From Phycisphaerales bacterium (GTDB lineage: Bacteria > Planctomycetota > Phycisphaerae > Phycisphaerales > UBA1924): a DNA stretch of 64,000 nucleotides. A program made the position numbers and the translations under genes. Shown here piece by piece: positions 8,695 through 16,269 of this stretch. The stretch lies in NCBI GenBank assembly GCA_020427395.1, contig JAGQON010000001.1:62001-126000 (forward strand), in the 5' to 3' direction. Within the stretch, counting starts at the first letter, position 1, and each line of letters starts with the position of its first letter. Under the pieces are notes generated by a model. That model searched no databases, had not been told where the DNA came from, and was given only the letters and a program-made list of their open reading frames with translations.

Positions 8695-9357
8695 ATGAAC
8701 CGATCCGCCGATGCAATCACCCGAACCGGATACAAGGCCATTGCCCGCACGCTGATCAGCGTTTGCGTCGGTGCCGCCGCCCTGATCGCGACCCCAGCCG
8801 CCGCGGCCGCCCCCGAGCCCGCGCCCGTCGCGACCCAGTGGGAGTTCACCTTCGAGCCCGGCCCGCTCCGTCTCGCCTGGGTCGACGAGAACGGCACCAC
8901 CAAGCCCTATTTCTACCTCACCTACCGCATCACGAACCACTGGGGCGGTGCCAAGCTCTTCGCTCCCGATGTCTCGCTGATGACCGACAACACCAATGTC
9001 CTTCGCTCGGGGCGCGGCGTATCCGCCAGCGTGACCGCCGAGATCATGCGTCGCCTCAAGAACCCGCTTCTCGAGTCGCAGATCGACATCGTCTCCAATG
9101 TCCTCGAGGGCGTCGAGCATGCCCGAGACGGCGTGGTCATCTGGCCCGCCGAGGACCTCCAGGCCGATGAGATCGCGATCTTCTTCGCCGGTCTCAGTGG
9201 CGAGTTCCAGTCCTATGTCACCGGACGCAATACCAGCGACCCCCAGCGGTACACCCTCCGAAAGACCATGATGCTCCGCTACTCGACCCCCGGCGAGATG
9301 GCCCAGCAGGGGGACCGCCCCTTCGAGCTCATCGAGGAACGCTGGGTGATGCGGTAA
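8695..9357 (+). CDS. Secreted protein of unknown function
   Basis: A protein of 220 residues. It begins with a clear signal peptide (charged start, hydrophobic stretch SVCVGAAALIA, then TPAAAAAPEP with an Ala-x-Ala cleavage site near residue 38). The mature part includes QWEFTFEPGPLRLAWVDENG and 'YFYLTYRITNHWG', which reads like a small beta-rich domain. I cannot name a family; similar short exported proteins are common in Phycisphaerae. The start is supported by GGGAG nine bases upstream; a much longer in-frame reading from 8215 overlaps the opposite GNAT gene and is rejected. Likely periplasmic or surface-located. Confidence 0.75.
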   Translation: MNRSADAITRTGYKAIARTLISVCVGAAALIATPAAAAAPEPAPVATQWEFTFEPGPLRLAWVDENGTTKPYFYLTYRITNHWGGAKLFAPDVSLMTDNTNVLRSGRGVSASVTAEIMRRLKNPLLESQIDIVSNVLEGVEHARDGVVIWPAEDLQADEIAIFFAGLSGEFQSYVTGRNTSDPQRYTLRKTMMLRYSTPGEMAQQGDRPFELIEERWVMR

Positions 9358-9523
9358 TCGCCCTCGGAGTTGGGGTCTGGTCGGGTCGCGAAGAATCGCA
9401 AACCACTGGACTTGAAGCATCTGCGGGGCTACGCTTGCCCCCGCGACGCGCACAAACGGGCACTTCGCGATGATTTGACACCCCTCGGGCAACAACGCCC
9501 GATCGCTGACGGAGAACCTCGTT

Positions 9524-9823
9524 ATGGCACATAAAAAAGGCCAGGGCTCAACCAAGAACGGCCGCGACTCAAACCCCCAGTACCGCGGCGTGAAGCTCTA
9601 CGGCGGCGAGTTCGCCAAGCCCGGCGCAATCATCATCCGTCAGTGCGGCACCAAGTTCAGCCCCGGATTCAATGTCCGCAAGGGCAAGGACGACACCCTC
9701 TACTCGGTCGCGACCGGCAAGGTCGTCTTCCAGCAGAACGGGCGCGTCCATGTCGATCCCGTCGAGGCAGATGTCGCCCGCCCCCAGTGGCTGCGTGAAT
9801 ACCGCGCTGCCCACGCTGGGTAA
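9524..9823 (+). CDS. rpmA: 50S ribosomal protein L27
   Basis: A protein of 99 residues with the L27 N-terminus [42 protein letters not shown] and the GKDDTLYSV segment follow, with a short extended tail. L27 sits at the peptidyl-transferase side of the large subunit and its N-terminus reaches toward the tRNA. In many bacteria it is co-transcribed with rplU (L21); here no rplU is next to it, and the upstream neighbour is an unrelated secreted protein. The ribosome site is ACGGAGAACCTCGTT before ATG. A strong hairpin follows the stop. Confidence 0.97.
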   Translation: MAHKKGQGSTKNGRDSNPQYRGVKLYGGEFAKPGAIIIRQCGTKFSPGFNVRKGKDDTLYSVATGKVVFQQNGRVHVDPVEADVARPQWLREYRAAHAG

Positions 9824-9851
9824 TCTGTAAATCAACTCAGTAAGCTGATAT

Positions 9852-9882
9852 GGAGCCGTTACCATTGGTAACGGCTCCGTTG
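9852..9882. terminator. Terminator hairpin between rpmA and the convergent FG-GAP gene
   Basis: A perfect 12-bp stem (GGAGCCGTTACC at 9852-9863 with GGTAACGGCTCC at 9867-9878) has a three-base loop and is followed by GTTGTAATT. The near-symmetry suggests it serves both convergent genes. Confidence 0.75.
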
Positions 9883-9903
9883 TAATTAGACCCGGTTTTC
9901 GAA

Positions 9904-11274
9904 TCAGATGTACGGACATCCAATCGCGTACAGCTGCAAGAATGCGCTGACATCGAAGAAATCGAAGTTCCCATCATTTGCAAGATCCGCGGCGGGGTCG
10001 TGCGAGCTGTATGCGATCACGAATGCGGAGACATCGAAGAAGTTGAGCACGCCGTCATTGTTGAAATCAATCTTGCAACCACGATCAAGCACATACGCCG
10101 ATCCGGACCACATCCCGAAGATATCATCGTGGTACGCACCAGCAACCACGACTCCTCGATCGAGCCCGACCGAATAACCCATCGTGTCTTGTGGGCCTCC
10201 ATCACTCGCGGTGACTTTCAGCAGTTGCGTCCCGTCGCTCGCATCAAAGAGGTAGAACGATCCGAACCGATTCCCGCTCTCCCCATCGAGTGGTGATCCC
10301 ACGCATACCAATCCGCTGCTGATCGAAACTGAGTATCCGAACCAGTCACTTGTCATCCCGTCATCGGGCGTCAGCTTCGCGATCTGGCTCCCTGTCGTAG
10401 CGTTGAACAAGTACGCTGATCCGGACTCGGTTCCAAAGGCGTTGTCCTTATACGCGCCGACCACCACGATCCCCTCATCGATCCCGATAGACCAACCGAA
10501 CTCATCGCTGAGTTCTCCATCGCTTGCGATGAGTTTGTGGAGCAGGTTGCCGGTTGCGATGTCGAATAGGTACGCGGATCCCGAACTCTCACCGTTGTCA
10601 TCATCCAGGTGTGCGCCGACAGCGACGATCCCGCCATCGATCGCAACTGATTCGCCGAAACGGTCACCCGTGGCTCCGTCTGGCGCGGTGATCTTCCGGA
10701 TCAGGTTTCCGCTCAATCCGTCGAAAATGTACACCGATCCGGATTCTGGTCCGTTGTCATCATCGCCGAATGCGCCGACAGCGACGATGCCGTTGTTGCT
10801 CGCGACGGACCAGCCGAAGTTGTCGAACTGCTCTCCATCGAGTGGGAACAGTTTCGAGATAAGTGAGCCATTCAAAATGTTGAACACATATACCGAGCCT
10901 GAGAAGAACGGGGTGTCATTGAGTGGTGCTCCAACCACGACGATCCCGCCGTCGACGGCGACCGAGTACCCGAACCAATCATCCATCGCGCCGTCGGTTG
11001 CGTGGAGTTTGAGTGTCTGCACACCGGTCAGTGCTTGATAAATGTATACGGATCCCGAGTTCGGCCCCCGATCATCATCGTGCCGAGCACCGACCGCGAT
11101 GTATTGACCATCGACATCCACCGAGAATCCGAACTCATCGAACGCCGCGCCGTCGGTAGGGGTAAGTTTGAGGTCCTCAAAGGCTGATTGTCCATACGCG
11201 GCTTGACCAAGGACAACCAATCCGCATACCAGTGCCATTCCAACCCGCCGAAGAAAGACTGTGCATGTTTCCAT
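9904..11274 (-). CDS. Secreted FG-GAP repeat protein with C-terminal dockerin-like module
   Basis: A protein of 456 residues. A signal peptide (VGMALVCGLVVLGQAAYGQ) is followed by seven tandem repeats of about 55 residues. Each contains a core like 'VAVGAHLDDDNGESSGSAYLF', which matches FG-GAP-type beta-propeller blades that bind calcium. The C-terminus has two Asp/Asn-rich motifs (DFNNDGVLNFFDVSAFV and DLANDGNFDFFDVSAFL), each a dockerin-like calcium loop plus helix, ending ..AIGCPYI. The same tail occurs in the gene at 23272-25092 and, in remnant form, at 11503. It is probably surface-anchored or extracellular. AAGGAG lies seven bases before the ATG. Function beyond adhesion/binding cannot be inferred. 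Confidence 0.85.
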   Translation of the reverse strand: METCTVFLRRVGMALVCGLVVLGQAAYGQSAFEDLKLTPTDGAAFDEFGFSVDVDGQYIAVGARHDDDRGPNSGSVYIYQALTGVQTLKLHATDGAMDDWFGYSVAVDGGIVVVGAPLNDTPFFSGSVYVFNILNGSLISKLFPLDGEQFDNFGWSVASNNGIVAVGAFGDDDNGPESGSVYIFDGLSGNLIRKITAPDGATGDRFGESVAIDGGIVAVGAHLDDDNGESSGSAYLFDIATGNLLHKLIASDGELSDEFGWSIGIDEGIVVVGAYKDNAFGTESGSAYLFNATTGSQIAKLTPDDGMTSDWFGYSVSISSGLVCVGSPLDGESGNRFGSFYLFDASDGTQLLKVTASDGGPQDTMGYSVGLDRGVVVAGAYHDDIFGMWSGSAYVLDRGCKIDFNNDGVLNFFDVSAFVIAYSSHDPAADLANDGNFDFFDVSAFLQLYAIGCPYI

Positions 11275-11502
11275 TTCAGTGCTCCTTTCAACATGTGCAG
11301 TATGACGAGAACAAGAATGGTACAGCCGGTCTTGAGCCGCCCTATGGTGAAACCTAACGAAATAGCATAAATTTGTCCGAAATCATGTGGAGTCCTGTCC
11401 TGAAGACATGCTTCACCTGTATCCCGAGGCACAGGCCTGCTGATCGAACGGGTCAGATGAGTCAACAAAGGCCGTCCGCCATTGCGGGCGGGTTATCGTC
11501 GA

Positions 11503-11727
11503 TCAGGGACACCCGTCGTGGAACGCGGCGACATCGAAGAAGTCGAGCTCGCCGACGATCGTGAGGTCATCACGCGAAGTGGCGTTCCAGAGCACACCCT
11601 CGACATACCCGTGGTCGAGCCCGATGATGGCGAGGCGGAGGGGTGTGTCGTCCTGCGCCAGAGCCGGGCGTGTGATGAGCATGAGGGTGCAGAGGAGCAC
11701 GCTTGTAAATCGTTCAAGCATGGGCAC
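11503..11727 (-). pseudogene. Small chimeric remnant: exported Gfo/Idh/MocA-like N-terminus fused to a dockerin-like tail
   Basis: A 74-residue frame. It starts with a signal peptide (LERFTSVLLCTLMLITRPALAQ). It continues with PLRLAIIGLDHGYVEGVLWN and SRDDLTIVGE, which resembles the first Rossmann strand-helix-strand of planctomycete Gfo/Idh/MocA oxidoreductases. It then jumps straight to LDFFDVAAFHDGCP, the last motif of the dockerin-like modules seen in neighbouring secreted proteins. A functional oxidoreductase needs about 300 more residues, so this looks like a deletion product. The frame is still open and could make a short exported peptide. A partial hairpin lies just downstream at about 11480-11500. 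Confidence 0.5.
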
Positions 11728-11880
11728 ACGATACCCGACGCGGGCGTGTTACGCGCTCGCGTGAATGAATTCGCCGCAGTCGCTTCAGAATCAGGCTCCC
11801 GTTTAGATCGCTGCGCTGGAAAATGATCGCGTGTGTCTGGCAATCTAGATGCCGCAGTTTGAGTTAAAAAGGTTGTGGTA

Positions 11881-12678
11881 TCAGTGCTCGCTTTGGGTTT
11901 GATTTACTTCATCTAGCCGCAAGTCATACTCGTCGGCAAATGTGGTCGTAAACTTCGCAAGCTGAATCCACATCGGTCCGTTTGTTTGACCACGCTGAGC
12001 AAAGATGAGCCAAGTGCCAGAGATAATCCATGTTTCGTCGTCAGCCCAGTTGTATGCGAATGCATCAAGTCGATTTCGATTTGTGATGAACCAATCAACA
12101 AGCGGCAGCAAAATGCTTCGTCCTTGATTGATGTCTTCACACGTGAATGCCCTCTCTCGATCAAATCGATCATCATATAATGGGCAATATTCAGATTTCG
12201 AGTCGAGTTTTGATTTTGGCTTGATACGGAGACTTGGCGACTCGGCGAACAGTTCGACTGCGCATGATGTAAATACTGCAAGAGAAGTTTCTGAGCTGGC
12301 AAGGTGTTGCCCCAAGACTACTCGGCGTCCATTCCATTCGCCTAGGAAGAGGTCTCCGATTTCACTGCGTCCAAGTTTGGTTGAGCCTTTACTGCGATAC
12401 AGCGCTGCTAGTTCTGGTTCGACTTCATGGCTCTGTAAAACTGTGAAATCATGCTGTCCGAGGAACGACTGGACTTTGCGATACAAAACCTTCTGTGGAT
12501 AGATATAACAGACGCATATCCCAATGACCATGCCGATGGAACTCGCTACAGCAAGTGGAAGCGGTGGAGGTCCGCTCGGCGATGCGATCCCAATCAGCGC
12601 GAACCATAATGCAATCGGTATAAAAATTGGCCAGACAAGTTTCCACTTGAACATCTTGGCCCTGTTTGGAATGCTCAT
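11881..12678 (-). CDS. Unknown membrane protein, AT-rich, coupled to kdsA
   Basis: A protein of 265 residues, not recognised. Two hydrophobic segments lie near the N-terminus (about 13-33 and 40-60: LVWPIFIPIALWFALIGIA and 'LAVASSIGMVIGICVCYIY'). A soluble region with no known motif follows. The gene is visibly less G+C rich than its neighbours (24 of 60 bases G or C in 12121-12180). Its ATG overlaps the kdsA stop in an ATGA arrangement at 12675-12678, so it may be translated by coupling from kdsA. Low G+C and no recognised relatives suggest acquired DNA, although the tight junction with kdsA argues it is transcribed as part of that unit. Confidence 0.6.
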   Translation of the reverse strand: MSIPNRAKMFKWKLVWPIFIPIALWFALIGIASPSGPPPLPLAVASSIGMVIGICVCYIYPQKVLYRKVQSFLGQHDFTVLQSHEVEPELAALYRSKGSTKLGRSEIGDLFLGEWNGRRVVLGQHLASSETSLAVFTSCAVELFAESPSLRIKPKSKLDSKSEYCPLYDDRFDRERAFTCEDINQGRSILLPLVDWFITNRNRLDAFAYNWADDETWIISGTWLIFAQRGQTNGPMWIQLAKFTTTFADEYDLRLDEVNQTQSEH

Positions 12679-13535
12679 GCTTTTCGAATCTTCGCTGCGC
12701 TCGTGATGATCTGCTCGAACAAATCAAACCCCACCTGCGTCGCCCCGTCGGACCACGCTTCCTTGGGGTTCGGGTGGCACTCGACGAACAGCGCGTGCAC
12801 ACCAATCGCCGCAGCGGCCTTCGCGAGCTGCAGCGCCCGGTCGGGGCGCCCGCCCGTCTGCTCGCCGCTGCCGGGAAGCTGGGTGGAGTGGGTCACATCG
12901 AAACAGACCGGGGGTGAGCCCACATCGCTGAACGCGCTGCAGTCGAGCTCCATCATGTCCGCGATGCCGATGAAGTCGTTGACCAATCGGTGGTAGCCGA
13001 AGAAGGTGCCCCGTTCGGTGAGCATGAGGTTGGCGCAGCCCGCCTCGGTCGCCTTGCGGATCGGGCCCGCCATCTCGCGTGGCGACAGGAACTGCCCCTT
13101 CTTGATGTTCACGCCCTTGCCCCGTGCCTGCGCGGCCTTTGCCGACGCGACGACAAGGTCCGTTTGTCGGCACAGGAACGCCGGGATCTGGATCAGGTCC
13201 ACGGCCTCCGCGATGGCTTCCGCCTGATCGGGCTCGTGGATGTCGGTGGTGGTGGGGACCCCGAGGGCCTCTTTGATGGCCTGGAAGTGCTCCAGCCCCT
13301 GCTCCATGCCGATGCCCCGTTTGGAGCCGATCGAGGAACGGTTCGCCTTGTCGAAGCTCGCCTTAAAGATGAACGGCAGCCCGAGCGAATCGCAGACCGA
13401 TTTGCAGTGCCGCCCAACCTCGAGCCCGAGTTCGAGCGATTCAAGCGTGCACGGGCCGGCGATGATCGCGAGGGGCTGATTTTCGCCGATCTTGATCGGG
13501 CCAACGGTGCAGTAGCGGGGCGATGTGTTGCTCAT
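12675..13535 (-). CDS. kdsA: 3-deoxy-8-phosphooctulonate synthase (Kdo-8-P synthase)
   Basis: Condenses phosphoenolpyruvate with arabinose 5-phosphate to give Kdo 8-phosphate for lipid A-core assembly. The 286-residue barrel shows IAGPCTLES (about 25-33), FKASFDKANRSS (57-68), TTTDIHEPDQ and IPAFLCRQTDL, all family hallmarks. Cys29 in 'GPC' is the residue that separates metal-dependent Kdo8P synthases from the E. coli-like class, which has Asn there; so this is probably the metal-dependent type. I use ATG 13533-13535; a TTG two codons earlier is possible. With waaA at 17444 it supports an LPS outer membrane. Confidence 0.95.
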   Translation of the reverse strand: MSNTSPRYCTVGPIKIGENQPLAIIAGPCTLESLELGLEVGRHCKSVCDSLGLPFIFKASFDKANRSSIGSKRGIGMEQGLEHFQAIKEALGVPTTTDIHEPDQAEAIAEAVDLIQIPAFLCRQTDLVVASAKAAQARGKGVNIKKGQFLSPREMAGPIRKATEAGCANLMLTERGTFFGYHRLVNDFIGIADMMELDCSAFSDVGSPPVCFDVTHSTQLPGSGEQTGGRPDRALQLAKAAAAIGVHALFVECHPNPKEAWSDGATQVGFDLFEQIITSAAKIRKA

Positions 13536-13568
13536 GGGCAACCATAGGTCACGCGATGCGGACCCGGG

Positions 13569-14801
13569 TTATTTGGGGTCCGCGAGATCGTGGCGGATCA
13601 TGAGGGCCGTGGGCATCGGCGGGTACTTCATCGTCACGCGGTAGCCGTAGAAATCGTTGGCGTCCCAGGCCATGCGCTGATAGACGCGGTTGACCATCTT
13701 GCTGTAGCCGGGGATGAGCGGCGTAGATGCCACAGGTGGGCAGTGCCCGATCGACTCGACCTCCTCGGCCATTGGCAGCTCATCATCGAACGCGTCCGAT
13801 TCGCCGAGCGGCTCTGGCCCCACACCGATCTGGCTCAACAGGATCGCCCGCGGATCGCGAGCGAACTTGAGGTCGCGATGGATCTGGATATCGCACAGGC
13901 ACCACTCGCATGGCATATTCAGCGGCGCGAGGTGCTCGCCGTAGGTATTGAGCTCGTCGCGATAGATCGGCGCAAACTGGCGGATGCACTCCCCATACAC
14001 CCATGTGTTGAGCCCGGAGTTGCCCACCGGCCCGGGCGCCAGCTGCCAGCGGACGGTGTTGCCCGAGCTGATCTTGGTGAAGCGGGGGACGGGCTTGGAG
14101 CAGAACTCATGCATGAGCATCAGCTGGTCGTCGTCGCTGCCGATCTCTATGGGCTCGACCTCCGGCGGGCGCATGGCCGTGCCGTCGTCGTTGTACGCGA
14201 ACCGCGTCATCAGCGGCACCGTCGCCTTGCTGCGGAGCCGGCGCACATCGATCAACCCGCCCAGGCTGGCGGTGTCCAGCAGCTCGGGGTTGTCGGGGTT
14301 GGGCGCAAGGAAGAATGAGGCCATCCGCACGCGTGCCTGCACGCCCCAGATGCTCGAGCTGCACTGGTAGCCCATCTTGCGGGTGTTGTGCAGGTTCTCG
14401 GTGGGCACCCGCCCGGGCTTGTTGCTGGCGAGTACAAGCTGCAGGGTGGATCGATCCCCAACATGGGTCTCGACCATCCGATCGAACTCGACGAGGCGAT
14501 CCCGCGCGGATTTGATGGTGTCGCGGGGTGCACCGCCTGATTCGAAGGCATCGAAGATCGTGTTCATCCCCGTCGTGCCGGGCAGATTCGTGAGCACGGC
14601 GTGTGGGTCGCTGATGGTGATAAGCTTGGAGAGCTTCCAGGCGAGGTTCTTGTTGATTTTGAAGCGACGCGAGATGTCCTGCGGACGATTGATGTCGGCA
14701 TCGACCGATCCGATCATCTCGGTCAGTGCGCCGCGCACACGCTGGAACGCGTGGTCGAGGGCCTCTTCGAAGGCATCTTGAACTGGTGGTTGCTGGGGCA
14801 T
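13569..14801 (-). CDS. Conserved protein of unknown function with helix-turn-helix-like N-terminus
   Basis: About 410 residues with no signal peptide and no membrane segment, so probably cytoplasmic. The N-terminal region 'QDISRRFKINKNLAWKLSKLI' looks like a DNA-binding helix-turn-helix, followed by a long mixed region with no motif I recognise. A Cys pair (CEWCLCD) occurs late in the protein. The start at ATG 14799-14801 has GGCAGG eight to nine bases upstream; in-frame ATGs at 14810 and 14843 are alternatives. It could be a transcription regulator of planctomycetes; the function is not assigned. A 26-bp palindrome lies about 100 bases upstream. kdsA follows it on the same strand after a 33-base gap. 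Confidence 0.6.
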   Translation of the reverse strand: MPQQPPVQDAFEEALDHAFQRVRGALTEMIGSVDADINRPQDISRRFKINKNLAWKLSKLITISDPHAVLTNLPGTTGMNTIFDAFESGGAPRDTIKSARDRLVEFDRMVETHVGDRSTLQLVLASNKPGRVPTENLHNTRKMGYQCSSSIWGVQARVRMASFFLAPNPDNPELLDTASLGGLIDVRRLRSKATVPLMTRFAYNDDGTAMRPPEVEPIEIGSDDDQLMLMHEFCSKPVPRFTKISSGNTVRWQLAPGPVGNSGLNTWVYGECIRQFAPIYRDELNTYGEHLAPLNMPCEWCLCDIQIHRDLKFARDPRAILLSQIGVGPEPLGESDAFDDELPMAEEVESIGHCPPVASTPLIPGYSKMVNRVYQRMAWDANDFYGYRVTMKYPPMPTALMIRHDLADPK

Positions 14802-14901
14802 GGGGGGCATCCTGCCGGTCAGATTGAAAACACATGTGGGCATGAAAACCCGATCTGGAGGTCAGTATAGCCGATCCGGAGATTGCCCGCTGATATATTT
14901 T

Positions 14902-14927
14902 GACAAATTTCCCATGGGAAACTTGTC
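14902..14927. promoter_or_regulatory. 26-bp near-perfect palindrome, possible operator
   Basis: Arms GACAA (14902-14906) and TTGTC (14923-14927) flank a perfect 14-bp palindrome TTTCCCATGGGAAA (14908-14921); the only unpaired positions are A14907/C14922. It lies in the spacer between two divergently oriented genes (13569-14801 leftward and 15104-15766 rightward). Size and symmetry suit a dimeric regulator's binding site. Confidence 0.45.
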
Positions 14928-15103
14928 GGGATGATCAGGGCTGGCTACATTTACCCAATCAAGAGACCGCCGCGTGGTGATCTCAAGGAGATTCTGGGCG
15001 GTGTTTTCCGGATCGTGTGCGATACTGGAATGCTCGGCCGGCCAGCAATGCACCGCACGCGTCACCGCTTCACGACAGGCGCGACACCGAACGGAGAGAA
15101 CCA

Positions 15104-15766
15104 ATGAAGACGACCATGCTGCTCAGCGCACTCGCGATCACGACCCTGCCCGCACTCGCCGGCACGGTGAACGATGTCCTCGTGGAAATCCACGGCGATG
15201 TCTACTTCAACGGCATCAACCGCAGCGACTTCCAGAATGTCAGCGCGGGTGAGACCATGACCTACTCGTTCGAGCTCAGCTCGAGCGATTTTGTCGACGG
15301 CTCGTTCCCCGTCCGAGGCTACACCATCGACATGTCGACCTTCCAGGTCGCCTTCTCGGGTGGCACCGTGGTCCACGCCGCCAACCCCTACCCTGCGGGC
15401 TTCACCCCGTCGTTCGTGGTCCGCAACAACGACCCCCAGGCCGACGGCTTCTTCATCACCGACGGCTCGGTGGACGGCTTCCCGAACGGCGTTGTGACCG
15501 ATCAGGCCGGCGTGTTTGGCAACTTCCTGGCGACCTTCAATGTCTCGTATCTTGGCGATACGATCGATTCGCTCAACATCCTCGATGCCGCCGGCACCTA
15601 CGACTTCACCGGGCTGACCGTGTTCGGTCTGGGCATCGACGACGGCCCCTTCGAGAATGCCCTCGGTGCGGACTTCAGCCACATGACCATCAGCATCATT
15701 CCCGCCCCCTCGAGCCTGGCGCTCGTCGGGCTCGGTGGTCTGGTCGCGACCCGTCGCCGCCGCTGA
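15104..15766 (+). CDS. PEP-CTERM sorting domain protein
   Basis: A protein of 220 residues. A signal peptide (MLLSALAITTLPALA) leads to a beta-rich exported domain of unknown function. The C-terminus, IIPAPSSLALVGLGG followed by LVATRRRR, is a PEP-CTERM-type sorting signal: a Pro-x-Pro-like motif, a membrane segment and an Arg cluster. Such proteins are processed by an exosortase and are often linked to extracellular matrix; no exosortase gene lies in this window. ACGGAGAG sits eight bases before the ATG. A longer in-frame start at 15017 has no ribosome site. A strong terminator follows at 15811. Confidence 0.85.
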   Translation: MKTTMLLSALAITTLPALAGTVNDVLVEIHGDVYFNGINRSDFQNVSAGETMTYSFELSSSDFVDGSFPVRGYTIDMSTFQVAFSGGTVVHAANPYPAGFTPSFVVRNNDPQADGFFITDGSVDGFPNGVVTDQAGVFGNFLATFNVSYLGDTIDSLNILDAAGTYDFTGLTVFGLGIDDGPFENALGADFSHMTISIIPAPSSLALVGLGGLVATRRRR

Positions 15767-15810
15767 TTCGATTCAGCCCACAATCTACACATGCGTGCCA
15801 GTCACGCTCG

Positions 15811-15851
15811 ACCCCGGCGTAGCCCCTCTCCGCCGGGGTTTATTCTATTTT
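15811..15851 (+). terminator. Rho-independent terminator after the PEP-CTERM gene
   Basis: CCCCGGCG (15812-15819) pairs with CGCCGGGG (15831-15838), and a flanking A/T pair extends the stem. It is followed by the T-rich run TTTATTCTATTTT. Confidence 0.85.
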
Positions 15852-16181
15852 CACTCGGAGTCGAGCAGGAACGGTCTTTGATCGGGCTCGCAAATGGGCG
15901 GGGTTTTCCCTATTTGTGCATTATCAGTGTAAGTAATTTCGTTTCTGTGGTTAGATATCGACCCAAATCCGGCCTGAAACGGGTATCTTTATCAGTATCT
16001 TGATCTGCCCTCTCTGAGATCGTTCGAGCGTTGCCCGACGATTCACACCGAGTCAGTTGGTGATGACAGCTCCCCGCCGAGTTCCCTCCTCGGCGGGGCG
16101 ATCTCTTTTTGGGCAGAGCACAGATTGAGTGTTTACTCACCCCGACGAGCAACGATTTGGTGGGTATGCTCAGGTCTTGCC
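15852..16181. other. Non-coding region with an orphan terminator before tRNA-Val
   Basis: About 330 bases without a credible protein frame. It is more AT-rich than its neighbours, especially 15900-16010. It contains a good rightward terminator at 16072-16110 even though the last gene upstream already has its own terminator. This suggests a small RNA transcript ending near 16110, but I do not recognise a known RNA family (no SRP, 6S, tmRNA or RNase P hallmarks seen). Confidence 0.35.
16072..16110 (+). terminator. Rho-independent terminator with no gene immediately upstream
   Basis: A 10-bp stem CCCCGCCGAG (16072-16081) / CTCGGCGGGG (16089-16098) has a seven-base loop and is followed by CGATCTCTTTTT. 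It is strong and well formed. Confidence 0.7.
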
Positions 16182-16255
16182 GGGCGAGTAGCTCAGTTGG
16201 CTAGAGCGTTCGCCTTACACGCGAAATGTCGTGGGTTCGAGTCCCTCCTCGCCTA
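16182..16255 (+). tRNA. tRNA-Val (anticodon TAC)
   Basis: Cloverleaf: acceptor GGGCGAG/CTCGCCT, D-arm GCTC...GAGC, anticodon stem TTCGC/GCGAA with loop CTTACAC (anticodon TAC at 16216-16218), and T-loop TTCGAGT. The discriminator is A. CCA is not encoded. Position 1:72 is a G-T (G-U) wobble, and the T-stem GTGGG/CCCTC has one T-T mismatch. Confidence 0.93.
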
Positions 16256-16269
16256 TTGCTCCCGGCACA

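Noticed and set aside
9475..9480. TTGACA as a -35 for rpmA
   Set aside because: No acceptable -10 lies 16-18 bases downstream; the following bases form a short CGGGC/GCCCG stem instead.
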